DNA from: CAVWSM01 sp963798505
Lineage (GTDB): Bacteria; Actinomycetota; Actinomycetes; Jiangellales; Jiangellaceae
DNA length: 64,000 bases
Direction: 5' to 3'
Assembly (NCBI GenBank): GCA_963798505.1
Contig: CAWCTX010000005.1
Span: 434,001 to 498,000, forward strand
A program made the translations under genes and the position numbers. The notes beneath the pieces are model-generated. The model had not been told where the DNA came from. It ran no database searches and saw only the letters and a list, made by a program, of their open reading frames with translations. This document shows, piece by piece, positions 52,018 through 61,322 of this stretch (its first letter is position 1; the number at the start of each line of letters is the position of its first letter).

Positions 52018-53717
52018 CCACGACCCAGCCTCGCCCGACGGTCACGGCGGTCCAGCCGCACCGCAAGGGCAACACCGTGGTTCGGTGGATGACCTCCACC
52101 GACCACAAGGTGATCGGCTACCTCTACCTGATCACCTCGTTCGCGTTCTTCCTTTTCGCCGGCGCGATGGCGATGATCATCCGTGCTGAGCTGTGGACGC
52201 CGGAGAACCAGTTCGTCAGCGACGCGGTCTACAACCAGCTGTTCACCATGCACGGCACGATCATGCTGCTGCTGTTCGCGACGACGACGTTCATCGGCTT
52301 CGGCAACATCATCGTCCCGCTGCAGATCGGTGCGCCCGACGTCGCGTTCCCGCGCATCAACATGTTCAGCTTCTACCTGTTCCTCTTCGGTGGGCTGATG
52401 GTCGTTGCGGGCTTCCTCACGCCCGGCGGCGCCGCCGACTTCGGCTGGTTCGCCTACACGCCGCTGTCGGGCGGGCAATACTCGCCCAACATCGGCGGCG
52501 ACCTGTGGGTCATGGGTCTCGCGCTCAGCGGCTTCGGCACGATTCTCGGTGGCGTCAACTTCGTCACCACGATCATCACGATGCGCGCGCCAGGCATGAC
52601 GATGTTCCGGATGCCGATCTTCACCTGGAACATCCTGGTGACGAGCCTGCTCGTGCTGATGGCCTTCCCGGTGCTGGCCGCCGCGCTGTTCGCGCTGTTC
52701 GCCGACCGGCAGTTCGGCACCCACATCTTCGACCCGGCCAACGGTGGGCCGATCCTGTGGCAGCACCTGTTCTGGTTCTTCGGCCATCCCGAGGTCTACA
52801 TCATCGCGTTGCCGTTCTTCGGCATCATCTCCGAGGTCATCCCGGTCTTCAGCCGCAAGCCGGTCTTCGGCTACAAGGGCTTTGTCGCCGCCACGCTCGC
52901 GATCGCCGCGCTGTCGATGGCGGTGTGGGCGCACCACATGTACGTCACCAACGCCGTCGCGCTGCCGTTCTTCGCGTTGATGACGATGCTCATCGCGGTG
53001 CCAACCGGCTTCAAGTTCTTCAACTGGATCGGCACGATGTGGCGGGGCTCGATCACGTTCGACACCCCGATGCTGTGGTCGGTCGGGTTCCTGGTGACGT
53101 TCCTGTTCGGTGGCCTGACGGGCATCATCCTCGCCTCGCCGGTGCTCGACTTCCAGGTGTCCGACAGCTACTTCGTGGTGGCCCACTTCCACTACGTGGT
53201 GTTCGGCACCGTCGTGTTCGCGATGTTCGCGGGCTTCTACTTCTGGTGGCCCAAGTTCACCGGTCGGATGCTCGACGAGCGGCTCGGCAAGATCCAGTTC
53301 TGGACGCTGTTCATCGGCTTCCACACCACGTTCCTGGTGCAGCACTGGCTGGGCGTGGAGGGCATGCCGCGACGCTATGCCGACTACCTTCCCGATGACG
53401 GCTTCACGTTCCTCAACCAGGTCTCGTCGGCCGGCTCGTTCCTGCTCGGCGCGTCCACGCTGTTCTTCCTGTGGAACGTCTGGATCACGTCCAAGAAGCC
53501 CAAGGTCGGCGTCGACGACCCGTGGGGCTGGTGCAACTCGCTCGAGTGGGCGACGTCGTGCCCGCCGCCTCGGCACAACTTCACGTCGTTGCCGCGCATC
53601 CGCTCCGAGCGTCCCGCCTTCGACTTGAAGTATCCCGACATCGCTGCCGTCAGCCAGCCCGTCCGGGTCGGCATCAACACCGGCAACATCGACCCCCCCA
53701 AGGACGTGCAGCCGTGA
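52014..53717 (+). CDS. ctaD: cytochrome c oxidase subunit I (aa3-type)
   Basis: Catalytic haem-copper subunit, 567 residues with twelve membrane helices. STDHKVIGYLYLITS begins the conserved core; FTMHGTIMLLLF holds a haem a ligand; WFFGHPEVYIIALP has the Cu(B) His-Tyr crosslink region; VWAHHMYV gives two further Cu(B) His ligands; and AHFHYVVFG carries haem ligands. The C-terminus (WGWCNSLEWATSCPPPRHNF) is typical of actinobacterial CtaD. ATGA overlap with ctaC and GTGA with ctaF. Confidence 0.97.
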   Translation: MTTTQPRPTVTAVQPHRKGNTVVRWMTSTDHKVIGYLYLITSFAFFLFAGAMAMIIRAELWTPENQFVSDAVYNQLFTMHGTIMLLLFATTTFIGFGNIIVPLQIGAPDVAFPRINMFSFYLFLFGGLMVVAGFLTPGGAADFGWFAYTPLSGGQYSPNIGGDLWVMGLALSGFGTILGGVNFVTTIITMRAPGMTMFRMPIFTWNILVTSLLVLMAFPVLAAALFALFADRQFGTHIFDPANGGPILWQHLFWFFGHPEVYIIALPFFGIISEVIPVFSRKPVFGYKGFVAATLAIAALSMAVWAHHMYVTNAVALPFFALMTMLIAVPTGFKFFNWIGTMWRGSITFDTPMLWSVGFLVTFLFGGLTGIILASPVLDFQVSDSYFVVAHFHYVVFGTVVFAMFAGFYFWWPKFTGRMLDERLGKIQFWTLFIGFHTTFLVQHWLGVEGMPRRYADYLPDDGFTFLNQVSSAGSFLLGASTLFFLWNVWITSKKPKVGVDDPWGWCNSLEWATSCPPPRHNFTSLPRIRSERPAFDLKYPDIAAVSQPVRVGINTGNIDPPKDVQP

Positions 53718-54109
53718 AGACAGAGGCGCGGATCTTCGTCGTCCTTTCGATCTTCTTCCTGATCGTCACGCCGGCCTACTGGTTCTCCTCCGAGGACTGG
53801 ACCGGCACGACCGCGCTGACACTGACGTTCGGGCTCTGCTTCCTCATCGCCTTCTACCTGGTCTTCACGTCGCAGCGCATGGAGCCGCGGCCCGAGGACC
53901 GCGAGGACGGCGAGATCGAGGACGGCGCGGGGGAGTACGGCTTCTTCAGCCCGCACTCCTGGTGGCCGCTGGCGTGCTCGAGCGCGGCTGCGCTGGTCTT
54001 CCTCGGCCTGGTCTTCGGGTGGTGGCTGGCCATCATCGGCGCCGCCTTCGGCGTCTATGCCGTCCTTGGCATGGTGTTCGAGTACTACCGGGGTGAGCAC
54101 GCTCACTAA
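53714..54109 (+). CDS. ctaF: cytochrome c oxidase subunit IV (actinobacterial type)
   Basis: 131-residue four-helix membrane subunit of the actinobacterial aa3 oxidase: IFVVLSIFFLIVTPAYWF, ALTLTFGLCFLIAFYLVF, a Glu/Asp-rich loop (RPEDREDGEIEDG), then WWPLACSSAAALVFLGLVFGWW and a final helix ending VFEYYRGEHAH. GTG 53714 overlaps ctaD by GTGA. It is required for supercomplex assembly in related species. Confidence 0.93.
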   Translation: MKTEARIFVVLSIFFLIVTPAYWFSSEDWTGTTALTLTFGLCFLIAFYLVFTSQRMEPRPEDREDGEIEDGAGEYGFFSPHSWWPLACSSAAALVFLGLVFGWWLAIIGAAFGVYAVLGMVFEYYRGEHAH

Positions 54110-54156
54110 GGCACGGCGATGGAATCCCTTTCGTCACCCCTCACGTAGTTACAGTC

Positions 54157-54705
54157 ATGACAGCCTCGGACGAGTCGCTGCTCGCGGGCATGGCCGCCGG
54201 CGATCCCGATGCTGCGGCTGCCTTCGTCCGGCGGTTCCAGTCGCGTGTCTACGGCCTGGCCTTGATGATCACCGGCGAGCCGGCAACCGCGCAGGAGGTC
54301 GCCCAGGAGGCGTTCCTGCGGGCTTGGCGGCATGCCGAGGCCTATGACGTACGGCGGGGACGGGTCTCCACCTGGCTGCTGACCATCGCCCGCAACGCAG
54401 CGGTCGACGTCGTGCGAGTCAGGCGGGAAGAGGTGGTCGATCCGACCGCTCTGCTGGCCCTGGTGTCGACGACACGGGACGAGGCGGAGGAAGACGTCGA
54501 CCGGTTCGTGACGGCAGAGGGGTTGCGCGAGGCGCTGCTCGAGCTGCCGCACGAGCAGGCAGTGGCAGTGGTGCTGGCGGCGTTCTACGGGTTGACCGCC
54601 CGGGAGATAGCCGAGCGGGAGTCCGTCCCGCTCGGAACGGCAAAAACGAGGATCCGCACCGGATTGATCCGGCTGCGGGACCGGTTGAAGGTGAGCGATG
54701 ACTGA
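54157..54705 (+). CDS. ECF-type RNA polymerase sigma factor
   Basis: 182-residue extracytoplasmic-function sigma factor. Region 2: AAAFVRRFQSRVYGLALMITG and AQEVAQEAFLRAWRHAEAYD (with the -10 recognition segment RVSTWLLTIARNAAVDVVR); region 4: LREALLELPHEQAVAVVLA and TAREIAERESVPLGTAKTRIR for -35 recognition. It is followed, with an 8-base overlap, by its anti-sigma gene. The pair lies between ctaF and the qcr block. Confidence 0.9.
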   Translation: MTASDESLLAGMAAGDPDAAAAFVRRFQSRVYGLALMITGEPATAQEVAQEAFLRAWRHAEAYDVRRGRVSTWLLTIARNAAVDVVRVRREEVVDPTALLALVSTTRDEAEEDVDRFVTAEGLREALLELPHEQAVAVVLAAFYGLTAREIAERESVPLGTAKTRIRTGLIRLRDRLKVSDD

Positions 54706-55405
54706 GCACGAGACGTGTGCGACGGTCGCTGACTCGCTGGCTGAGCTGGCTGCGGGGGCAGCTTCCGGTCCCGACCGGGCACGGGTGCTACGGCACGTGG
54801 CGACCTGCCCCTCCTGCCGGCTGGAGCTGGAGGAGCTGGCGCGAATCGCCGAGGATCTGCTGCTGCTTGCACCGACACGCGAGCCGCAACCCGGCTTCGA
54901 AGCCGGGGTGCTGTCGGCGATCGCGGCCGTCTCCGTACCCACCGAGTCGATCAGGCCGAAACGGTCGTGGCGTCAGACCGGCGTACGGGTGGCTGCGATT
55001 GCCGCATCGGCCGTGGCGGTCGCCGGGCTTGCGGCCGGCACCGTCTGGCAGGCGACCGAGTCGGATCGCACCCTGGGGCAGCGCTACCGCGAGACCCTGC
55101 AGGTGGCCAATGGGCGGTACTTCATCGCCGAGCCGCTGATGACCCCCGGCGGGTCTGACACCGGCACCGTCTTCGCCTATCAGGGCGAGCCGTCCTGGTT
55201 GATGGTCTCGGCCAAGCAGGTGTCGAGTGACGGGCCGTACGAGGTCACGGCCGTCACGTGGGAGGGCCGCGCACTCGAGCTCGGCACCTGCGAGGTCGTC
55301 GATGCGGCCTGCAGCATGGGGACCACCATCGAGGTGGACCTGCCGGAGATCAGTGAGGTACGGCTGACTGCCGACGGCAGCCCGACGCTGGTTGCGCGGT
55401 TCTGA
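54698..55405 (+). CDS. zinc-finger anti-sigma factor, membrane-anchored
   Basis: 235-residue anti-sigma factor. The N-terminal zinc-binding ZAS motif is RHVATCPSC (His33, Cys37, Cys40), which binds region 2/4 of the sigma factor. A single membrane helix (VRVAAIAASAVAVAGLAAGTVW) leads to an extracytoplasmic domain (~residues 125-235) of beta-rich type similar in layout to RskA/anti-sigma-K C-terminal domains. Signal sensed is unknown; release could be proteolytic or redox-controlled. Its ATG overlaps the sigma gene by 8 bases. Confidence 0.88.
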   Translation: MTEHETCATVADSLAELAAGAASGPDRARVLRHVATCPSCRLELEELARIAEDLLLLAPTREPQPGFEAGVLSAIAAVSVPTESIRPKRSWRQTGVRVAAIAASAVAVAGLAAGTVWQATESDRTLGQRYRETLQVANGRYFIAEPLMTPGGSDTGTVFAYQGEPSWLMVSAKQVSSDGPYEVTAVTWEGRALELGTCEVVDAACSMGTTIEVDLPEISEVRLTADGSPTLVARF

Positions 55406-55414
55406 GCTCCTTGC

Positions 55415-57073
55415 TCAGGGGCCGCGCGTGATCTCCGGGTGAACTTCGCCGTCGCCGGACTCCTCGAGCTCCTCGACGGCGTGGTGGTGCTGCGCCGCGG
55501 AGTACTCCTCGAGGGTCGGCTTCTGCACGACATCGCCGTAGTAGAACTCCGACATCTTCGCCCGGGCCTTCTCGATCGTGCGGTTCGGTGCGGGGATGCC
55601 GTGCTCGTCGGTGTCGGGCCCGACCTCGTGCGGAACCTGGCGGGGGTGGGAAGCCAGCACGTAGGCCTCCTCCTCGCCGAGCGGCCCGTGCACCTCGATG
55701 AACTCGCCATGCGGAAGGCGCTGAACGACGCCGGTCTCGAAGCCGTGCAGGATCTTCTCCCGGTCACGGCGCTGTAGCCCGAGGCAGATGCGCTTGGTGA
55801 CGATGAACGCGATCACCGGCCCCACGAAGATCAGGATGCGCAGCGTCCAGGTGATGGTGTTGATCGACGTGTGGAAGATCGTGGCGATGAAGTCGTTGCC
55901 GCCACCGAACAGGCCGAGAATGATGAACGTCGCGAGCGCGGCGATGAACCCCGTGCGCACCGGGTGGTTGCGCGGCCGCTGAAGTGTGTGGTGCTCGCGG
56001 CGGTCACCGGTGACGAACTGCTCGATCCATGGATAGAGCAGCAGGACGCCGATCAGGATGCCCGGCACCACCTGCGACGGGATGAGCACGTTCCAGCTCC
56101 ATGTGAAGCCGAACCAGTGCGTCTCCCAGTTGGGCATGATGCGCAGCAGTCCGTCGAGCCAGCCCATGTACCAGTCGGGCTGGGTGCCGGCGCTGACCTC
56201 TGAGGCGCTGTAGGGCCCCCAGATCCACACCGGGTTGATCTGGATGAACGCGCCCATGAGGGCGAGCACGCCGAAGACGATGAACTGGAAGCCACCGGCC
56301 TTGGCGACGTAGATGGGGAAGAACGGCGGGCCGACCACGTTGTGCTCGGTCTTGCCCGCGCCGGCCCAGTGCGTGTGCTTCTGGTACCAGAGGATGATCA
56401 GGTGCAGCGACACGAGGGCCAGCAGCAGGCCCGGGATGAGCAGGATGTGCACGGTGAACAGTCGCGGCACGATGTCGTCACCGGGGAACTCGCCCCCGAA
56501 CAGGAAGAACGACATATACGTGCCGACGATCGGTGTCGAGAGGATGATGCCCTCGGCGATGCGCAGCCCGGATCCCGAGAGCAGGTCGTCGGGCAGCGAG
56601 TAGCCCGCAAACCCCTCCACCACACCGAGGATCAGCATGAGAATGCCGATGGTGTAGTTGATCTCGCGAGGCTTGCGGAACGCACCGGTGAGCAGGATGC
56701 GCGTGGCGTGCAGCACCATCGCAGAGATGAACACCAACGCGGCCCAGTGGTGGATCTGCCGCATGAGCAGGCCGCCGCGCACGTCGAAGGAGATGTCGAG
56801 CGTCGAGGCGAAGGCCTCCGACATCTGCACGTCGCGCAGCGCTGTGTAGGACCCCTCGTAGGTCACTTCGGCCATCGACGGCTTGAACCAGAGGGTGAGG
56901 AACACACCCGACAGCAGCAGCATGATGAAACTGAACAGCGCGATCTCACCGAGCAGGAACGACCAGTGGTCGGGGAAGACCTTGCGCATGTGGCGCTTGA
57001 GCCAGACAGAGATGGTGAGCCGGTCGTCGACCCCGCCGACGACCTTGCCCACTGCGTCGTTTACGCCGCTCAA
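55415..57073 (-). CDS. qcrB: menaquinol-cytochrome c reductase cytochrome b subunit
   Basis: 552-residue di-haem membrane subunit of the bcc complex, oxidising menaquinol. Haem ligands in QIHHWAALVFISAMVLHATR and FTVHILLIPGLLLALVSLHL; KVFPDHWSFLLGEIALFSF begins the conserved N-terminal part; TQPDWYMGWLDGLLRIMP is near the quinol site. Start TTG 57073 overlaps the qcrA stop by TTGA and has GGGAG 5 bases away; GTG 57052 is an alternative that removes seven residues. The 3' end converges with the anti-sigma gene, 10 bases apart. Confidence 0.93.
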   Translation of the reverse strand: MSGVNDAVGKVVGGVDDRLTISVWLKRHMRKVFPDHWSFLLGEIALFSFIMLLLSGVFLTLWFKPSMAEVTYEGSYTALRDVQMSEAFASTLDISFDVRGGLLMRQIHHWAALVFISAMVLHATRILLTGAFRKPREINYTIGILMLILGVVEGFAGYSLPDDLLSGSGLRIAEGIILSTPIVGTYMSFFLFGGEFPGDDIVPRLFTVHILLIPGLLLALVSLHLIILWYQKHTHWAGAGKTEHNVVGPPFFPIYVAKAGGFQFIVFGVLALMGAFIQINPVWIWGPYSASEVSAGTQPDWYMGWLDGLLRIMPNWETHWFGFTWSWNVLIPSQVVPGILIGVLLLYPWIEQFVTGDRREHHTLQRPRNHPVRTGFIAALATFIILGLFGGGNDFIATIFHTSINTITWTLRILIFVGPVIAFIVTKRICLGLQRRDREKILHGFETGVVQRLPHGEFIEVHGPLGEEEAYVLASHPRQVPHEVGPDTDEHGIPAPNRTIEKARAKMSEFYYGDVVQKPTLEEYSAAQHHHAVEELEESGDGEVHPEITRGP

Positions 57074-58092
57074 TCCCGCTCCCAGAAGCTCGGGCCGACG
57101 GGCTCGGTGAAGTCGCTCCGCGCGGCAAGGTAGCCCTCGTCGTCGATGAAGATCGGCAGCTGCGGCAGGCTGCGGGCAGCCGGGCCGAAGATGACCTTCC
57201 CGTTGTCGGCGAGGTCGAAGGTGGACTGGTGGCACGGGCAGAGCAGGTGATGCGTCTGCTGCTCGTAGAGGTTGATCGGGCAACCGACGTGGGTGCAGAT
57301 CTTCGAGTACGCCAAGATGCCGTCGACCTGCCAGTTTTCACGGCCCTGAGCGATCTGCAGCTCGTCCTCCTCGATGCGTACGAGGATGACCGGCACCTTG
57401 CCGCGGGCGATCGCGCGGTCGGGGCCGTGCTCGGGCAGCTCCTCGAACGTCTCCGGCATCACGTTGACGATCGCGCCCAGCTCAATGTCGGCGGGGCGGA
57501 CCGGACGGAACGTGACGTCGGTGACCATGCGCACGCCCTCCGCCCAGAGGAAGGTGTGCGACTTGATGTTGCCCGGCAGCGGGCCGAGGTCGCGCAGCAG
57601 CACGACGGCGGGCAGCGGCAGCAGCGCCATCGCGCCGATGAGCGAGTTGCGGATCATCTTGCGGCGGCCGAAATCGGACTCCTGGACGCCGGCATCCCAG
57701 GCCGCGAGCGCCTGCTCCCGCGTCTGCGGGTCGGAGGCGAGGTCGTGCCGCTCCTGCACCAGCTCGGGGCTGGTCATGACCTTTCTCGCCCAATGGACGG
57801 CGCCCATGCCGATGCCCAGCATGGCCACGCCCATCAAGCCGCCCAGCCACAGGTTGCTCGCCCGGACCCGGTGCATGTCGCCGTCGATCAGCGGCAGCGC
57901 GAAGTAGGCGACGATGAAGCCGAGGGTGGCCAGGGTCGACAGGCCGAACAGCATCGCCACCTGCCGGTCGGCGCGCCTGTTGGCGTCGGGGTCGACGTCG
58001 ACGAGCCGCGGCTGGTGCGGCGGCAACCCCGGATCGGGGATCGGATCGCCGGCCTGGCTGGCTGGGTCCAGCTCAGTGGATTCCGTGGTCAT
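57070..58092 (-). CDS. qcrA: menaquinol-cytochrome c reductase Rieske subunit
   Basis: 340-residue iron-sulfur subunit. Three membrane helices in the N-terminal half (VAMLFGLSTLATLGFIVAYFAL; SNLWLGGLMGVAMLGIGMGA; LIGAMALLPLPAVVLLRDLG) precede the 2Fe-2S domain, with ligands in CTHVGCPI and CPCHQSTFD. Actinobacterial QcrA has this three-helix form, unlike the single helix of proteobacteria. ATG 58092. The stop overlaps the qcrB start. Confidence 0.95.
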   Translation of the reverse strand: MTTESTELDPASQAGDPIPDPGLPPHQPRLVDVDPDANRRADRQVAMLFGLSTLATLGFIVAYFALPLIDGDMHRVRASNLWLGGLMGVAMLGIGMGAVHWARKVMTSPELVQERHDLASDPQTREQALAAWDAGVQESDFGRRKMIRNSLIGAMALLPLPAVVLLRDLGPLPGNIKSHTFLWAEGVRMVTDVTFRPVRPADIELGAIVNVMPETFEELPEHGPDRAIARGKVPVILVRIEEDELQIAQGRENWQVDGILAYSKICTHVGCPINLYEQQTHHLLCPCHQSTFDLADNGKVIFGPAARSLPQLPIFIDDEGYLAARSDFTEPVGPSFWERD

Positions 58093-58128
58093 CGCTTGCT
58101 TCCCATGAGGCTCCGCGAATTGGTTAGG

Positions 58129-58932
58129 TCAGGAGGACTTGCCGGCGATCCACACCGCCGCGGCGACCAGGACACCGATGCCGACGATCCAGCCCCAGAA
58201 ACCTTCGTAGACCGGTCCGGCTCGGCCGATGCCGAGGCCACCAGGGTTGGGCTCGTTCTCGATGTTGGTCAGGAACGCGATGATGTCCTGCTTGTCCTCC
58301 GTCGGGAGGGTGCGATCGCTGAACACCGGCATCTGCTGCGGGCCGGTGATCATTGCTTCGTACATGTGCTTCGGGTCGACGCCCGTCAGCTTGGGCGCGA
58401 CCATGCCGAAGGTGAGCGCACCGCCCTGGCCCGATGTGTTGTGGCAGGCGGCGCAGTTGGTGCGGTAGAGCTCGCCACCGACGGCGGGGTCGCCGGACGC
58501 GGGGTCGTACTGGTCGGGGTTGGGGATCTGCGGGCCGGGGCCGAGCGAGGCCACGTAGGCGGCCAGCAGCTCGATCTGCTCCTCGGTATAGGCAGGCTCC
58601 TTGCTGGGGATCTGCGCGTTGGGCGCGGTGGCAGGCATGCGCCCGGTGCCCACCTGGAAGTCGACCGCAGCCGCACCGACTCCGACCAGCGTCGGCCCGA
58701 GGACGGTGCCGTCGGCGAGCCGGGCGCCCTCGCCGTTGAGCCCGTGGCAGGAGGCGCAGCCGATCGCGAACAGCTTCTTGCCCTCTTCGACCTGGGTCGA
58801 GGTTGCGGCGGCCGTGCCCGCCTTGCTCGTCGGTGCGAAGGCTGCGTAGAGGCCGCCGAGCGCCACAAGCCCGAGCAGGAGGACCACGATCGCTGCGGCC
58901 GGGTGGCGGCGCCGGGAGGAGACTGCGGACAC
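58129..58932 (-). CDS. qcrC: menaquinol-cytochrome c reductase di-haem cytochrome c subunit
   Basis: 267 residues with two class I cytochrome c domains replacing soluble cytochrome c: CXXCH motifs CASCH and CAACH, each followed by a MP axial Met region (GRMPATAP; QQMPVFSD). N-terminal membrane anchor AIVVLLLGLVALGGLYAAFA and a C-terminal helix VGIGVLVAAAVWIAG. GTG 58932 is chosen: the frame begins 21 codons earlier but those residues are unlike the family. It lies 23 bases after ctaE and 36 before qcrA. Confidence 0.94.
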   Translation of the reverse strand: MSAVSSRRRHPAAAIVVLLLGLVALGGLYAAFAPTSKAGTAAATSTQVEEGKKLFAIGCASCHGLNGEGARLADGTVLGPTLVGVGAAAVDFQVGTGRMPATAPNAQIPSKEPAYTEEQIELLAAYVASLGPGPQIPNPDQYDPASGDPAVGGELYRTNCAACHNTSGQGGALTFGMVAPKLTGVDPKHMYEAMITGPQQMPVFSDRTLPTEDKQDIIAFLTNIENEPNPGGLGIGRAGPVYEGFWGWIVGIGVLVAAAVWIAGKSS

Positions 58933-58955
58933 AAGAGGCCTTGTCTGCTCGTGAC

Positions 58956-59603
58956 TCAACGGACGACGTAGATGGTCAGGTAGAGCGCGATCCACACTAC
59001 GTCGACGAAGTGCCAGTAGTAGGACACGACGATGGCGCTCGTGGCTTGTTCATAGGTGAAGCGGCGCGCGACATAGGTGCGCCCGAGCACGAGGAGGAAC
59101 GCGAACAGGCCGCCCGTCACGTGCAGGCCGTGGAAGCCGGTCGCCAAGTAGAAGATCGAGCCGTACGGGTCGGACGACAGGGTCAGCCCTTCACCCACGA
59201 GGGCTGCGTACTCGTACACCTGCCCGGCGATGAACATCGAACCCATGATGAACGTGAGGATGAACCACTCGCGCAGGCCCCACCGCATGAAGTTGAACGG
59301 GCCTCCGAGGCGGCTGACCTGGCCGCGCTCGGCGGCGTAGACGCCGGCCTGGCAGGTCACCGAGGACAGCACCAGGATCGTGGTGTTGGTGGCCGAGAAC
59401 GGCATGTTGAGCAGCTGCGGCTGCGACTCCCACAACTCGGGTGCGACCTGGCGGATCGTGAAGTAGATCGCGAACAGCGCGGCGAAGAACATGAGCTCGG
59501 ACGCGAGCCAGACGATGGTCCCGACGGCGACCATGGCGGGACGCCCAGGGAGCTCCGATGCGTTGGGTCGGTCAACTGCCGTCGCGGTGGCCACGAGCGT
59601 CAT
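58956..59603 (-). CDS. ctaE: cytochrome c oxidase subunit III
   Basis: 215-residue five-helix oxidase subunit: MVAVGTIVWLASELMFFAALFA, ILVLSSVTCQAGVYAAERGQ, WFILTFIMGSMFIAGQVYEYA, LATGFHGLHVTGGLFAFLL, and SYYWHFVDVVWIALYLTIYVV. WLASELMFF and GFHGLHV are family hallmarks. ATG 59603 (MTLVATATAV) is taken; the region upstream in frame is not conserved. First gene of the qcr cluster on the minus strand. Confidence 0.95.
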   Translation of the reverse strand: MTLVATATAVDRPNASELPGRPAMVAVGTIVWLASELMFFAALFAIYFTIRQVAPELWESQPQLLNMPFSATNTTILVLSSVTCQAGVYAAERGQVSRLGGPFNFMRWGLREWFILTFIMGSMFIAGQVYEYAALVGEGLTLSSDPYGSIFYLATGFHGLHVTGGLFAFLLVLGRTYVARRFTYEQATSAIVVSYYWHFVDVVWIALYLTIYVVR

Positions 59604-59787
59604 TATGTCGGTCAATGGGCGCCGCCACACGCCCACCCCCAATTCGGCGTTTCCTGTCCCGCCACGGGGTTTGCGTAGGCGTGGTGGGCACGGGTGCGGC
59701 CAGGCGGAATCCCGCCGTCGCGCCGGCGCCGGTAGCATCCCGACGTACCTGATCAACTGCGATCATTGGGCCGGAACGAGGACCTGG

Positions 59788-60228
59788 ATGGACAGCCACG
59801 CTGGCGCTGCCGCGCCGGAGCCGACGATGACGATCCTCGTCTACAGCGACGACCGCACGACGCGCGAGCAGGTCCGGCTCGCGATCGGGCGCCGCCCGGC
59901 TCCCGACCTGCCCCGCGTCGAGTTCCTCGAGTGCGCCACCGAGCCGGCGGTGATGAAGGAGATCAGGTCCGGGCGCATCGACGTCGCGGTGCTCGACGGG
60001 GAGGCGACGCCCGCGGGAGGCATGGGCATCGCCCGCCAGATCAAGGACGAGGTCTACCAGGCGCCGCCGGTGCTCCTGCTCATCGGCCGCCCGGAGGACG
60101 CCTGGCTGGCTACGTGGTCGCGGGCCGAGGCGGTCGTGCCGCACCCGCTCGACCCGATGGCGGTCGCCAACGCGATGGCCGACCTCATGAGGCAGCGGGC
60201 CGCCAAGAAACTGCCTGCAAAGCGCTGA
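59788..60228 (+). CDS. degenerate receiver-domain protein
   Basis: 146-residue stand-alone response-regulator fold: MTILVYSDDRTTREQVRLA has paired acidic residues, and VAVLDGEATPAGGMGIARQIKD places an Asp at the phosphorylation strand, but the switch Lys is replaced (VVPHPLDP) and no Thr/Ser occupies the usual strand-4 place. It is therefore atypical and may be constitutively signalling or phosphorylation-independent. A basic tail (RQRAAKKLPAKR) follows. ATG 59788 has GAGGA 6 bases upstream. No partner kinase is nearby. It lies between ctaE (divergent) and trpD. Confidence 0.7.
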   Translation: MDSHAGAAAPEPTMTILVYSDDRTTREQVRLAIGRRPAPDLPRVEFLECATEPAVMKEIRSGRIDVAVLDGEATPAGGMGIARQIKDEVYQAPPVLLLIGRPEDAWLATWSRAEAVVPHPLDPMAVANAMADLMRQRAAKKLPAKR

Positions 60229-60257
60229 GTAGCCGACCGGCTGACTGGAGGTCCCTC

Positions 60258-61307
60258 GTGGGGGAGCGATTCGACTGGCCGACCGTGCTCTCGTCGCTGA
60301 TCAGGGGCGAGAACCTGTCGGCTGAGGCGACCGCGTGGGCGATGGACGTCATCATGCGCGGCGAGGCGACGTCCGCCCAGATCGCCGGGTTCGCCGTCGC
60401 GCTGCGGGCCAAGGGGGAGACGGTCGACGAGATCGAAGGTCTCGTACGGACGATGTACGCCCACGCAACGCCCCTCACGGTCCCCGGGCCGGCCCTGGAC
60501 ATCGTGGGCACCGGGGGCGATCGCGCGCACACGGTCAATATCTCGACCATGGCTGCCCTGGTGGCCGCGGGCGCGGGCGCCCGCGTCGTCAAGCACGGCA
60601 ACCGCGCGGCCTCGTCGTCGTGCGGCACCGCCGACGTGCTTGAGGCGCTTGGCGTGCGGCTGGACCTGGCGCCGGCCGACGTGGCGCGGATCGCTGTCGA
60701 GGTCGGCATCACCTTCTGCTTCGCGCCGGTGTTCCACCCGGCGCTGCGCCATGCCGCCGCGCCGCGGCGGGAGCTGGGGGTGCTCACACCGTTCAACTTC
60801 CTCGGGCCGCTGACCAACCCGGCTCGCGTGTCGTCGGCGGCCATCGGCGTCGCCGATGAGCGCATGGCGGGTATCGCGGCGGGTGTGCTCGCGAGGCGCG
60901 GCGTGTCTGCCTTGGTGTTCCGCGGGCATGACGGGCTGGACGAGCTGACCACCACGACCACGTCCGCGGTCTGGGTGGTGCGGGACGGTGCTGTGACCGA
61001 GACCGTGCTCGACCCGTCGACGCTGGGCATCGCGTCCGCGGCACCGGAGGCGTTGAGGGGTGCCGATGCGCCGTACAACGCCGACGTCGTGCGGCGGCTG
61101 CTGGCGGGGGAGCGCGGAGCGGTGCGCGACGCGGTGCTGCTCAACGCCGCGGCGGCTCTCGTGGCCCACGAGGCGCCGGCTGACGGTAAGGCGGGCGAGC
61201 TCGGCGAGCAGGTGGCTGCGGCGCTGACCCGGGCCGCCGAGTCGGTCGACAGCGGGGCGGCGGCCGACGTGCTGGACCGCTGGGTCAAGGCGAGCTCGGC
61301 GGCCTGA
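60258..61307 (+). CDS. trpD: anthranilate phosphoribosyltransferase
   Basis: Second step of tryptophan synthesis, 349 residues. PRPP-binding GTGGDRAHTVNIST, VVKHGNRAASSSCGTADVLEALGV, and the anthranilate site FAPVFHPALRHAAAPRRELG are all present. GTG 60258 has GGAGG 6 bases upstream. Isolated from other trp genes, as I recall in mycobacteria. Family B repeats follow, then the convergent RAM gene. Confidence 0.95.
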   Translation: MGERFDWPTVLSSLIRGENLSAEATAWAMDVIMRGEATSAQIAGFAVALRAKGETVDEIEGLVRTMYAHATPLTVPGPALDIVGTGGDRAHTVNISTMAALVAAGAGARVVKHGNRAASSSCGTADVLEALGVRLDLAPADVARIAVEVGITFCFAPVFHPALRHAAAPRRELGVLTPFNFLGPLTNPARVSSAAIGVADERMAGIAAGVLARRGVSALVFRGHDGLDELTTTTTSAVWVVRDGAVTETVLDPSTLGIASAAPEALRGADAPYNADVVRRLLAGERGAVRDAVLLNAAAALVAHEAPADGKAGELGEQVAAALTRAAESVDSGAAADVLDRWVKASSAA

Positions 61308-61322
61308 TCGACTGCACCGCGC

